Positions 23,809 through 31,521 of a stretch of DNA of 38,450 bases are shown here, piece after piece. Made by a program: the position numbers and the translations under genes. Source of the DNA: Arthrobacter celericrescens (lineage in GTDB: Bacteria; Actinomycetota; Actinomycetes; Actinomycetales; Micrococcaceae); assembly GCF_003614925.1 (NCBI RefSeq), contig NZ_QYLP01000029.1, positions 1 to 38,450 of the forward strand, in the 5' to 3' direction. The notes under the pieces are model-generated. The model did not search any database. It was not told the origin of the DNA and worked only from the letters and a program-made list of their open reading frames with translations. The first letter of the stretch is position 1, and every line of letters begins with the position of its first letter.

Positions 23809-24378
23809 ATGGCGATCCGGCAAGGCATCCTGGCGCTGCTCCAGGACAAAGCCCGCTACGGCTATGACCTCCGGGCAGAGTTCGAGGCCCGGACCGGCGC
23901 CGTCTGGCCGCTGAACATCGGGCAGGTCTACTCCACGCTGGACCGGCTGGAGCGGGACGGCTTGGTCACCCGGGAGGGGGACGACGGCGAGGGGCACGTG
24001 ATCTACAGCCTCAGCCCCGCGGGCCGCGACGAACTCGACCAGTGGCTTTCGACGGCGGTGGGCCGCGACGCCCCGCCCCGGAACGAGCTTGCCATCAAGC
24101 TGTCGCTCGCCGCCACCCTGCCCGGATCGGACCTGCCCGCGATCATCCAGGAGCAGCGGGGAGCCTCGCTGGCCAGGCTGCAGGAACTCAGCCAGCAGCG
24201 CAAGGACGCGTCCGGCACGCCACGGGCCGCCGACACAGCCCGGCTCATGGTCCTGGATTCGCTGGTGTTCCAGCTCGAGGCCGAGCTGCGCTGGCTGGAT
24301 CTCTGCGAGGCCCGGCTGGTCCATACCGGGCACATCGCCGCCGGCCTGCCCGACGCCGGCCCGGAGCCTGCCGGCTGA
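23809..24378 (+). CDS. PadR family transcriptional regulator
   Basis: A 189-residue regulator. The N-terminal winged helix (about 1-90) has the PadR pattern: GILALLQDKARYGYDLRAEF, NIGQVYSTLDRLERDGLV and a wing with HVIYSLSPAGRDEL. The C-terminal helical domain (about 95-180) resembles the Vir-type dimerisation region of PadR proteins. GGGAGG lies 5 bases before the ATG. It directly follows the quinone oxidoreductase, so it most likely responds to an aromatic or quinone-like compound; this is inference. No operator palindrome was located upstream of the pair. Confidence 0.93.
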   Translation: MAIRQGILALLQDKARYGYDLRAEFEARTGAVWPLNIGQVYSTLDRLERDGLVTREGDDGEGHVIYSLSPAGRDELDQWLSTAVGRDAPPRNELAIKLSLAATLPGSDLPAIIQEQRGASLARLQELSQQRKDASGTPRAADTARLMVLDSLVFQLEAELRWLDLCEARLVHTGHIAAGLPDAGPEPAG

Positions 24379-24511
24379 GCGGCGGCTTTCATTGGGCAGC
24401 GGCTTTTCGCTTGACCGGGTCACTTCATTTGACTGGCTTTGTCACAGGGCCTTGCTACAGTGCGGCTAACGCCAACCATTGTTCTCAAGGAACCGGTCTC
24501 AAGGAGGAGCC

Positions 24512-26800
24512 ATGGGTACGCAGCCGAACGCGAGGGGTACCGAATCCGCCCAATCACACGTCCTCGAACTCGATCCGGAACTGCCGCCGCCTGCGGTGGA
24601 CGACGCCGTCAGGGAAGCCGAGGAGCGGCGGTGGACTCCCGGGAAAATCGCCCTCTGGGTGGTCATCTCGCTGCTCGGCGCCGTGGCCTGGTTCATGGTG
24701 GCACTGGTCCGCGGCGAGACCGTCAACGCCATCTGGTTCGTGTTCGCGGCCGTCTGCACCTACCTCATCGGGTACCGCTTCTACTCCAAGGTGATCGAAC
24801 GCTACCTGCTGAAACCCGATGACCGGCGGGCAACCCCGGCCGAATACAAGGCCGACGGCAAGGATTACGTCCGGACGGACCGGAACGTGCTCTTCGGCCA
24901 CCACTTCGCCGCGATCGCCGGTGCCGGTCCGCTGGTGGGGCCGATCATTGCCGCCCAGATGGGGTACCTGCCGGGCACCATCTGGATCATCATCGGCGTC
25001 GTCCTCGCCGGAGCCGTCCAGGACTACCTGGTGATGTTCTTCTCCATGCGCCGCGGCGGGCGTTCCCTGGGCCAGATGGCCCGCGAGGAACTCGGCGTCA
25101 TTGGCGGCACTGCCGCCCTGATCGCGACCCTGCTGATCATGATCATCATCGTGGCCATCCTGGCGCTGGTGGTGGTCAACGCCCTGGGCGAGAGCCCGTG
25201 GGGTGTCTTCTCGGTGGGCATGACCATCCCGATCGCATTGTTCATGGGCGTCTACCTGCGCTTCATCCGGCCCGGCAAGGTCATGGAGGTTTCCATCATC
25301 GGCTTCGTGCTGCTGATGGCCGCGATCATCGGCGGCGGCATGGTGGCCGGCACCGAGTGGGGTGCCTCCTTCTTCCACCTGGACAAGACCACCATCGCCT
25401 GGGGAATCATCATTTACGGCTTCATTGCCGCGATCCTGCCAGTCTGGCTGCTCCTCGCTCCGCGGGACTATCTGTCCACGTTCATGAAGATCGGCGTGAT
25501 CGTCATGCTGGCCGTGGCCATCATCGTAGTGCGCCCCGAGATCACCGTGCCGGCGTTCAGCGAATTCGCCGGCCGGGACAACGGGCCCGTGTTCTCCGGA
25601 GCGTTGTTCCCGTTCCTGTTCGTCACCATAGCCTGCGGTGCGCTGTCCGGCTTCCACGCCCTGATCTCCTCGGGTACCACGCCCAAACTGGTGGAGAAAG
25701 AGCGCCAGACCCGTTTCATCGGCTACGGCGGAATGCTCATGGAGTCCTTCGTCGCCATCATGGCCCTGGTGGCCGCTATCTCCATCGACCGTGGCATCTA
25801 CTTCGCCATGAACGCACCCCTCGCGCTGACCGGCGGCACGGTTGAGTCCGCTGCCCAATGGGTCAACAGCCTGGGCCTCGCCAACGTCAACATCACTCCC
25901 GGGGTCCTGGCCCAGACCGCCAGCGACGTGGGGGAGGAAAGCATCATTTCCCGCTCGGGCGGCGCGCCCACGCTGGCTGTCGGCCTGGCCCACATCATGC
26001 AGCAGTTCATCGGCGGACCCGGGATGATGGCCTTCTGGTACCACTTCGCCATCATGTTCGAGGCACTGTTCATCCTCACCGCCGTTGACGCCGGCACCCG
26101 TGTTGCCCGCTTCATGCTGCAGGATTCGATCGGAAACTTCATCCCGAAGTTCAAGGAGGCTTCGTGGCGACCGGGCGCCTGGCTGTGCACCGCCGTCATG
26201 GTGGGCGCCTGGGGTGCTGTGCTGCTGATGGGCGTCACCGATCCGCTGGGCGGCATCAACACGCTGTTCCCGTTGTTCGGGATCGCCAACCAGCTGCTCG
26301 CCGCCATCGCCCTCGCGGTCTGCATGGCCATCGCCGCGAAGCAGGGATCCTTCAAATTCCTCTGGATCGCCGGAGCGCCGCTGGCGTTCGCCGCCGTCGT
26401 GACCATCACCGCGAGCTTCCACAAGATCTTCTCGCCTCTGCCCGCGGTGGGTTATTTCGCCAATAACGCCGCTTTCGCAAAGGCGCTGGCCGACGGCAAG
26501 ACCTCCTTTGGTACGGCCAAGACCGAGGCCGCCATGGAGGCAGTTGTCCGCAACACCATGGTCCAAGGCGTACTGTCTGTGATCTTCGTGGTGCTGAGCA
26601 TCATCGTGATCATCGCCGCGGTGGTCGCCACGGTGAAGGCCTTCCGCGACGGCGGCGGCCGCAACCACGAGGACGCGCCTAGGCCGTCCCGGGTGTTCGC
26701 CCCGTCCGGGCTGTTCCCGACGGCGGCCGAGCGCGAACTCGCCGCGGCATGGGAGAAGGTCCCGGCGGCCAAGCGCTTCGACCGGCCGGGGCACCACTGA
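24512..26800 (+). CDS. cstA: Carbon starvation protein CstA (peptide/pyruvate transporter family)
   Basis: Polytopic membrane transporter of 762 residues. After a hydrophilic N-terminus of about 45 residues the chain is mostly membrane segments. Signature blocks include GHHFAAIAGAGPLVGPIIAA, GVVLAGAVQDYLVMFFSMRR and SGFHALISSGTTPK, all strongly conserved in CstA. E. coli CstA and its relatives take up peptides or pyruvate; the substrate here is not known. Start ATG at 24512, with AAGGAGGAG just upstream. The stop overlaps the start of the small ybdD-type gene by one base (TGATG), a standard pairing. The 133 bases upstream contain TTGACT (24429) and TACAGT-like hexamers but no promoter with convincing spacing. 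Confidence 0.95.
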   Translation: MGTQPNARGTESAQSHVLELDPELPPPAVDDAVREAEERRWTPGKIALWVVISLLGAVAWFMVALVRGETVNAIWFVFAAVCTYLIGYRFYSKVIERYLLKPDDRRATPAEYKADGKDYVRTDRNVLFGHHFAAIAGAGPLVGPIIAAQMGYLPGTIWIIIGVVLAGAVQDYLVMFFSMRRGGRSLGQMAREELGVIGGTAALIATLLIMIIIVAILALVVVNALGESPWGVFSVGMTIPIALFMGVYLRFIRPGKVMEVSIIGFVLLMAAIIGGGMVAGTEWGASFFHLDKTTIAWGIIIYGFIAAILPVWLLLAPRDYLSTFMKIGVIVMLAVAIIVVRPEITVPAFSEFAGRDNGPVFSGALFPFLFVTIACGALSGFHALISSGTTPKLVEKERQTRFIGYGGMLMESFVAIMALVAAISIDRGIYFAMNAPLALTGGTVESAAQWVNSLGLANVNITPGVLAQTASDVGEESIISRSGGAPTLAVGLAHIMQQFIGGPGMMAFWYHFAIMFEALFILTAVDAGTRVARFMLQDSIGNFIPKFKEASWRPGAWLCTAVMVGAWGAVLLMGVTDPLGGINTLFPLFGIANQLLAAIALAVCMAIAAKQGSFKFLWIAGAPLAFAAVVTITASFHKIFSPLPAVGYFANNAAFAKALADGKTSFGTAKTEAAMEAVVRNTMVQGVLSVIFVVLSIIVIIAAVVATVKAFRDGGGRNHEDAPRPSRVFAPSGLFPTAAERELAAAWEKVPAAKRFDRPGHH

Positions 26801-27027
26801 TGGAGCCGCAGACGGAAACACCGCCAGGAAGCCTGCCGGGAACACTGCTCCGCGGACTCCGCGGGTTCGCCGCGTATTTCCGGGGCGTGCTGGGCGCAGA
26901 CGCCTACCGGAAATACCTGGAACATCACGAGGCCTGCGGCCATTCCGCGGCGCCGATGTCCGAAAGGCAGTTCTGGCGCGACAGGATGGACCGGCAGGAC
27001 TCAAACCCGCAAGGGAGGTGCTGCTGA
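26800..27027 (+). CDS. ybdD: YbdD/YjiX family small protein (CstA partner)
   Basis: A 75-residue protein of the YbdD/YjiX (DUF466) family, nearly always encoded directly after cstA-type genes. The core YRKYLEHHEACGHSAAPMSE followed by QFWRDRMDRQ matches the family pattern Y-x2-YLEHH ... P-M-[ST]-x2-x-[FW][FW]R-x-R. The start overlaps the cstA stop by one base, so translation is coupled. The C-terminus ends in GRCC, an odd pair of cysteines. Family members are needed for full activity of the paired transporter in E. coli; that is known for the family, not shown here. Confidence 0.9.
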   Translation: MEPQTETPPGSLPGTLLRGLRGFAAYFRGVLGADAYRKYLEHHEACGHSAAPMSERQFWRDRMDRQDSNPQGRCC

Positions 27028-27035
27028 ACGGAGCA

Positions 27036-27071
27036 GGCAAGCTGACCGCCACGGACGGCGGGCAGCTTGCC
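27036..27071 (+). terminator. Terminator after cstA-ybdD
   Basis: Two-part hairpin: 9-base arms GGCAAGCTG (27036-27044) and CAGCTTGCC (27063-27071) enclose CCGCC/GGCGG around ACGGAC. It starts 9 bases after the ybdD stop. Confidence 0.65.
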
Positions 27072-27091
27072 GCCCATGAGAGTATGAACAC

Positions 27092-27745
27092 ATGAGCGAT
27101 CCGGACGCGCCCGAGGACAAGAGCCTTGACGACATCCCCGTGGAAGGAACCACCTTGGATGACGACTCCGCAGTAAAGGTCGCCGCGGCCCGAGGCGAAA
27201 AAGTGGGAGACGAGAAGGCCGCCTCCAAGAAGCCGAACCATCTTCAGGACCTCGTTGACGAGCCGGCCAAAGTCATGCGGATCGGCACCATGGTCAGGCA
27301 GCTCCTTGAAGAAGTGAAGAGTGCCCCGCTCGACGACGCCGCGCGCGGCCGGCTTGCCGAGATCCACGAACGCTCCATCAAGGAACTCGAGGACGGGCTG
27401 GCCCCGGAGCTGATCGAGGAGCTCGAACGGATCAGCCTGCCGTTCCCCGAGGACAAACCGCCATCGGACGCCGAGCTCCGGATCGTCCAGGCCCAGCTGG
27501 TCGGCTGGCTGGAAGGGCTCTTCCACGGCATCCAGGCGGCGATGGCCGCGCAGCAGGCCGCCCGGGAACACGCCGCGGCCCAACTGCAGCTGCGCCAGCT
27601 GCCGCCCGGAACCATGATTGCGCCCGGCGTCGTCATCGGCGCCAACGGCGAACCGCAGCGTGCCCCGGCACAGCGGGGCGAACCAGGTCCAGCCCGGCCC
27701 GGAGCTGCCGAGGATCCGGACCACGGCCCCGGCCAGTATCTCTGA
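27092..27745 (+). CDS. bpa: Bacterial proteasome activator Bpa
   Basis: ATP-independent ring-forming activator of the 20S proteasome, 217 residues. The acidic disordered N-terminus (about 1-45) precedes a helical core (about 50-165: DEPAKVMRIGTMVRQLLEEV, RLAEIHERSIKELEDGLAPE, AQLVGWLEGLFHGIQAAMA). A flexible tail ends in GQYL, the C-terminal HbYX-like motif by which mycobacterial Bpa docks on the proteasome alpha ring. Length and layout match the family. It implies that the organism has a 20S proteasome, which is not encoded in this window. The start codon at 27092 lacks a clear ribosome-binding site. An unknown helical protein follows 7 bases after the stop. Confidence 0.95.
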   Translation: MSDPDAPEDKSLDDIPVEGTTLDDDSAVKVAAARGEKVGDEKAASKKPNHLQDLVDEPAKVMRIGTMVRQLLEEVKSAPLDDAARGRLAEIHERSIKELEDGLAPELIEELERISLPFPEDKPPSDAELRIVQAQLVGWLEGLFHGIQAAMAAQQAAREHAAAQLQLRQLPPGTMIAPGVVIGANGEPQRAPAQRGEPGPARPGAAEDPDHGPGQYL

Positions 27746-27752
27746 GCGTCAT

Positions 27753-28193
27753 TTGGGTATCTTTGGGGAGCTCCGCCAAGGGCGGAGGGATGACGCCGAA
27801 CTCGGCAAGGGCCTGTGGCGGCGCGCGCACGACCGCTTCCACCGCGGCCTGGACCGGTACCACCAGGTGCTGGAAGGCGTGGAGGACGAACAGCTGTACG
27901 GTGAGCTCGTTGTCATAGCCAACGAGCTCGCGGAGCTGTCCGCCCGCGTGCGGGGGGTGTGCATGGAGGCCCAGCGGCTCGCACCCAGCGAGGGCCTGGA
28001 CATTCCAGGTCAGCTCGCCGGTGTCCACCGCGAGCTGTCCAAGGCAGGGAACTCGCTTGCGACGACGGCGGAAGCCGCCGCGATGCTGCGGCTCTCCGTC
28101 CCTGCGGTGCCGGTGGGCGCGGCATCGGTGCGTCGTCGGGCGGAAGCAGTCCGTGAGCACGTCGACGAGGCCGAACGGCTGATGCGCCGCTAA
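27753..28193 (+). CDS. Unknown alpha-helical protein downstream of bpa
   Basis: I do not recognise this protein. From a TTG at 27753, 7 bases after the bpa stop, it would be 146 residues; no ATG or GTG lies in a better place, and longer readings overlap bpa in another frame. It is predicted to be almost wholly helical and charged (LWRRAHDRFHRGLDRYHQVL, ELVVIANELAELSARVRGVC, SVRRRAEAVREHVDEAERLM), with heptad-like spacing that suggests a helical bundle. There is no signal peptide or membrane segment. Co-transcription with bpa is likely, which invites but does not prove a link to proteasome function. Start choice is uncertain. Between it and the next gene (28194-28315) is a locally AT-rich stretch without a gene. 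Confidence 0.65.
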   Translation: MGIFGELRQGRRDDAELGKGLWRRAHDRFHRGLDRYHQVLEGVEDEQLYGELVVIANELAELSARVRGVCMEAQRLAPSEGLDIPGQLAGVHRELSKAGNSLATTAEAAAMLRLSVPAVPVGAASVRRRAEAVREHVDEAERLMRR

Positions 28194-28315
28194 GCGGCTT
28201 CCGGGCAGCAGATAGGTGCACGCGCGCTTATTCCAAGGTTGCAATTATTAAGCGCCTAGCTTAGCCGCCGTAAAAAGCCGTGACCTTCTTCAGGCCCGGC
28301 TGGCAGGATGGGGCC

Positions 28316-29155
28316 ATGACTTCCACCCCGAATCTGACTTTTAACGACGGCAACTCCATTCCCCAGCTCGGCTACGGGGTGTGGCAGGTTGCGGACGACG
28401 TAGCCGAAAAGGTGGTCCGCCAGGCATTCGAGGCCGGCTACCGCCACATCGATACCGCCAAGATCTATGGCAATGAGGCGGGTGTGGGCCGCGCGATCGC
28501 GACCTCCGGCCTGAAGCCCGAAGAAATCTTCATCACCACCAAGCTGTGGAATGCCGACCAGGGCTACGAGTCCACGCTCAAAGCGTTCGAAGCCTCCCTG
28601 GACCGCCTTGGCCTGGAGACCCTTGATCTCTACCTGATCCACTGGATGCAGCCCAAGCAGGACAAGTACCTGGATACCTGGAAGGCGCTTATCGAGCTGC
28701 AGAAGCGCGGACGCGTCAAGAGCATCGGCGTTTCCAACTTCAGCAAGGAAGGCCTGCAGCGCCTGATCGACGAAACCGGCGTGGTTCCGGCGATTCACCA
28801 GATCGAGTTGCACCCGTTCTTCAACCAGGCGGAGCTGCGTGAGTTCGACGCAGCCAACGGCATCCTGACCCAGGCCTGGTCTCCGCTGGGGCAGGGCGGC
28901 GAGCTCCTGGCCGACGAGACGATCGCCGGCATCGCGGCCAAGCACGGTGCCACCCCGGCACAGGTCGTCGTCGCCTGGCACCTGGCCATCGGCAACGTGG
29001 TGATCCCGAAGTCCGTCACCGAATCCCGGATCGTGGAGAACTACGAATCCCTGGGCGTCAGCCTTGACGCAGCGGACATCGAGGCCATTAACGGCCTGGA
29101 CCGCGGCGCCGAAGGCCGCATCGGACCGGACCCGGCGGTTTCCGACTTCGCCTGA
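28316..29155 (+). CDS. Aldo/keto reductase
   Basis: NADPH-dependent aldo/keto reductase of 279 residues, the usual length for the AKR5-like 2,5-diketo-gluconate reductase group. The catalytic tetrad is complete: Asp46 (YRHIDTA), Tyr51 (KIYGNE), Lys76 (FITTKLW) and His109 (YLIHW). The family signature VKSIGVSNF and the cofactor-binding VVIPKSVTESRIVENYES near the C-terminus are intact. The true substrate cannot be deduced from sequence. ATG at 28316 with CAGGAT 6 bases upstream, close to the leaderless-type geometry of its neighbours. It is a single-gene transcript closed by a 20-base-pair hairpin. Confidence 0.94.
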   Translation: MTSTPNLTFNDGNSIPQLGYGVWQVADDVAEKVVRQAFEAGYRHIDTAKIYGNEAGVGRAIATSGLKPEEIFITTKLWNADQGYESTLKAFEASLDRLGLETLDLYLIHWMQPKQDKYLDTWKALIELQKRGRVKSIGVSNFSKEGLQRLIDETGVVPAIHQIELHPFFNQAELREFDAANGILTQAWSPLGQGGELLADETIAGIAAKHGATPAQVVVAWHLAIGNVVIPKSVTESRIVENYESLGVSLDAADIEAINGLDRGAEGRIGPDPAVSDFA

Positions 29156-29194
29156 TCCGGATCGCCTACAGCTCGGCCAGGCAGGGACTGATGG

Positions 29195-29237
29195 ACGCAG
29201 GAGGGCCCGCACTCGCGGAGTGCGGGCCCTCCTGCGT
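29195..29237 (+). terminator. Strong terminator after the aldo/keto reductase
   Basis: Perfect 20-base arms (29195-29214 and 29218-29237) around a 3-base loop, the longest perfect hairpin in the window. No T-run follows, as is usual in high-GC actinobacteria. Confidence 0.85.
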
Positions 29238-29346
29238 GTCCGGCCGGTGCCGTGGTCCGACCAGTGCCTGGCTGCCGACCGCGGGGGCACCCGGTAGCAT
29301 GGGCGGACAGCGGCCGGGGTCCGGTCGCTGGGACATTGGGGGAAAT

Positions 29347-29508
29347 ATGACTGGACCCGTTGGCGGCGTCTTCGCTTTTCTGTACTTCGCAGTGACTATT
29401 GCGGTGGCTGTTCTGGTGATCTGGGCGCTGGTCCTATCGATCATCTTCCTGAGGCTGCGCATATCCGAGCTGCGTGGCGCCGGGAATTCAGGCTCCGGCC
29501 ATAGTTGA
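29347..29508 (+). CDS. Small single-pass membrane protein (53 residues)
   Basis: A short hydrophobic protein with one clear membrane segment (about 9-35: FAFLYFAVTIAVAVLVIWAL and following), then a basic juxtamembrane stretch (LRLRISELR) and a Gly/Ser-rich tail. The positive charge after the helix predicts an outside N-terminus and inside C-terminus. GGGGGAAAT directly before the ATG is a good ribosome-binding site, and TAGCAT at 29295-29300 is a plausible -10. The lipoprotein gene begins 24 bases downstream on the same strand, so the two are probably co-transcribed. I do not know its function. Confidence 0.7.
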   Translation: MTGPVGGVFAFLYFAVTIAVAVLVIWALVLSIIFLRLRISELRGAGNSGSGHS

Positions 29509-29532
29509 TGCGTCCGGGGAATGGGGACGGAG

Positions 29533-30327
29533 ATGCGCAGGGGGTTTTGGCTTGTTGCGGGTGTCCTGACCACTTTGCTGACCGCGTGTGAGTACAGCGG
29601 CCCGGTGGACGGCGTAGCCGGCTCGTCCCAGACTCCACGGCAACGGTCCTTCGAGGAAAACGTTGACGAAGTGGCACGTCTGCTTGGGGCTTCCGCGAAT
29701 GATCCCGGAATGCCGTCAGGGGCGGAGCCCGCCGGAGAGCTCTCGATCGATCTCGCTCCCGGAGACTATACGGTCAGGAGCGCCTGTGCCGGCGTCTTCG
29801 GGGTCGAGCTCACCATTGTTGAAGGCGAGGGCGCACCCTTGACGGTTCCATACACCTGCGACTCAGTCCTGGAAAGGTTCCTCCGACACGCCGGAGGGCC
29901 CGTCGCCATCCGCGTGACCCCGCCGACAGGTAAACCTGCTGCGGCCGGGGTCACGGTCCAGCCCAACGCGGACCCGCGGGCCTCAGAGCTGGAGGACCTG
30001 CAGGAATGGTTCCAGCAGCAGCTGCAACCCGAATTACCGGGACAGTCTGCAGGTTCCGCCAACTCGAACACCGCCATCAGTTCCGGCTCCTTGTCGGTGA
30101 CGCCAGGCAAGTACAAACTGCATTTCGTCTGTGATGGACCGTCCAGTGCGCAGCTTTCGGTCGCCAGTTGGGCAGGCGCCGAAGTTTTGGCCCCGGTGCG
30201 GGTCCGTTGCAATGGCGAAGTCTTCGAAACGTCGGTGACGTTGGCTACCGAGGGCGCAGATCTCCGCATGGAGTCAGGTGGCGGCACAGAAGCCCGTTAC
30301 GCCTTCAGACTCGTTCCATCCTTGTAG
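29533..30327 (+). CDS. Lipoprotein of unknown function with a duplicated two-cysteine domain
   Basis: Predicted lipoprotein of 264 residues. MRRGFWLVAGVLTTLLTAC is a signal peptide with lipobox LLTAC. The mature chain holds two similar beta-rich repeats. The first runs from about ELSIDLAPGDYTVRSACAG to VPYTCDSVLERF, the second from about SLSVTPGKYKLHFVCDGPS to VRVRCNGEVFET. Each has a PG-x-Y-x4-6-C strand and a second cysteine about 30 residues later, so each may hold one disulphide. A Gln-rich linker (EWFQQQLQPELPGQ) joins them. ATG at 29533 is chosen over 29521 because GGGGA is better placed before it. The small membrane protein gene is immediately upstream. No function assigned. Confidence 0.8.
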   Translation: MRRGFWLVAGVLTTLLTACEYSGPVDGVAGSSQTPRQRSFEENVDEVARLLGASANDPGMPSGAEPAGELSIDLAPGDYTVRSACAGVFGVELTIVEGEGAPLTVPYTCDSVLERFLRHAGGPVAIRVTPPTGKPAAAGVTVQPNADPRASELEDLQEWFQQQLQPELPGQSAGSANSNTAISSGSLSVTPGKYKLHFVCDGPSSAQLSVASWAGAEVLAPVRVRCNGEVFETSVTLATEGADLRMESGGGTEARYAFRLVPSL

Positions 30328-30364
30328 CTTGCCGCCGGCACGGGCGGAGACCCCAGGAAACAAG

Positions 30365-30397
30365 AAAGCCCCGCCATTCCTGGAATGGCGGGGCTTT
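30365..30397. terminator. Bidirectional terminator between the lipoprotein and tRNA-Thr
   Basis: Perfect 16-base arms AAAGCCCCGCCATTCC and GGAATGGCGGGGCTTT around a single base. TTTT follows on the plus strand and TTTCTT on the minus strand, so it can serve both the lipoprotein gene and the tRNA gene. Confidence 0.85.
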
Positions 30398-30401
30398 TCC
30401 G

Positions 30402-30474
30402 AGCTTCGTATCAGAATCGAACTGATGACCTTTTCATTACGAGTGAAACGCTCTACCGACTGAGCTAACGAAGC
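30402..30474 (-). tRNA. tRNA-Thr(CGU)
   Basis: A 73-nt class I tRNA. The acceptor stem is GCTTCGT/ACGAAGC. The D arm is TAGCTCAGTCGGTAGAGC. The anticodon stem TTTCA/TGAAA encloses CTCGTAA (anticodon CGT, reading ACG). The T arm is TCAGTTCGATTCTGA. CCA is not encoded. Confidence 0.95.
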
Positions 30475-30739
30475 ACCGCGGTTCTTCCGGAAGCACCGGC
30501 TGAATCACGCAAGACACCACTGTAGTGGAGCCACCGCGCCCGGGTCAAAACGGTTCGGCACGTCCCGGAAAGGCGGCCCGGAAGGAGCCGGAAACAGGGT
30601 TGGGACGGAGTTCATCCGGCGGACAGCCATGGTTTAGCGGGCCGTCGCGGGCCGGGCGGAAGCTGGGCGGAATACCGTGGCCGATGATGTCGGCCACCGA
30701 CCGCCGGGACCTGCACAGGTCCACCAGCAAAGGGGAACG
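30475..30739. other. 265-base gap upstream of the HAD hydrolase
   Basis: The region between tRNA-Thr and the HAD gene holds no gene that I can support. It must contain the tRNA promoter (minus strand) and the HAD promoter, but I see no hexamers with convincing spacing. Readings in both strands lack start signals and have shadow-like composition. Confidence 0.4.
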
Positions 30740-31465
30740 ATGAGCATGGACGGGAACCGTGAGGGCCTCACACGGCCTCCGCGCCTGAGGCTGGCGGTGC
30801 TGGATATGGTGGGCACCACCATCACCGACGATGGCCGCACCGAGCAGGCCATGGCCCGGGCACTCCTCGAACACGGCGTGGAACCGGGGTCCACCCGCTT
30901 CGAGAGCATGCTCGGCTACGCCCGGGACACCATGGGGTACTCGAAGCTGACCGTCTTCACCCACCTCTTCGAGGACCTGCGCACGGCCGAGAGCGCCAAC
31001 AAGGTCTTCGAGCTGGCCTACGACGAGCTGATCGCCGACGGCGGGGTCCGCGCGATCCCGGGAGCCGCTGAAACCATCGCTTGGCTGCGCGACGCCGGCA
31101 TGAAGGTCTGTCTGGCCACCGGCTTCGGCAGGCACACGCAGAACATGGTCCTCGAGTCCCTCGGCTGGATGGGGGAGGCGGACCTCAGCCTATGCCCGGA
31201 CGACGCCGGCCGCGGCCGACCGTACCCGGACATGATCCTCACCGCGGTCCTGGCATTGGACCTGGACGACGTCCGCGAGGTCGTGGTCGTCGGCGATACC
31301 AGTTCCGACATGCTGTCCGGCGTGCGGGCAGGCGCCGCCGCAGTGGTGGGCGTCCTCAGCGGCTCCCATTCGGAGGCGACCCTCCGCGCTGCGGGGGCCA
31401 CCGACGTCGTGCCTTCCATCAGAAACCTGCCGGCACTCCTGGAACCCCGCGCCGCCCGGCTATAG
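30740..31465 (+). CDS. Phosphonatase-like HAD hydrolase
   Basis: HAD-superfamily hydrolase of 241 residues. The nucleophile motif is LDMVGTTITDDG (Asp22), and motif IV is VVGDTSSDMLSGVRAG. The cap contains ARDTMGYSKLTVF, which lines up with the Schiff-base lysine region of phosphonoacetaldehyde hydrolase PhnX (M-G-x-x-K, here Lys69). This matches the group annotated as phosphonatase-like (PhnX-like). PhnX itself cleaves the C-P bond of phosphonoacetaldehyde; whether this protein does so is not known, since its nucleophile loop (DMVGT) differs from the PhnX D-W-A-G-T. No phosphonate genes lie nearby. Start ATG at 30740 with AGGGGAA upstream. It is convergent with the TAP-like hydrolase. Confidence 0.88.
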   Translation: MSMDGNREGLTRPPRLRLAVLDMVGTTITDDGRTEQAMARALLEHGVEPGSTRFESMLGYARDTMGYSKLTVFTHLFEDLRTAESANKVFELAYDELIADGGVRAIPGAAETIAWLRDAGMKVCLATGFGRHTQNMVLESLGWMGEADLSLCPDDAGRGRPYPDMILTAVLALDLDDVREVVVVGDTSSDMLSGVRAGAAAVVGVLSGSHSEATLRAAGATDVVPSIRNLPALLEPRAARL

Positions 31466-31521
31466 CGAGGCAGTAGCAAGGCCGCCCGCCTTACGGCCGG
31501 GCCGCCCCGCGTGAGCCGGAG

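Noticed and set aside
24379..24511. A sigma-70-type promoter or CRP-like site for cstA
   Set aside because: TTGACT and TACAGT are present but about 21 bases apart, and no full TGTGA-N6-TCACA palindrome was found. Too weak to call.
24554..27724. A 1056-codon minus-strand open frame across cstA and bpa
   Set aside because: It runs opposite cstA, ybdD and bpa, whose families are certain. Its translation is dominated by Asp/His/Gly/Arg runs typical of an antisense shadow in high-GC DNA.
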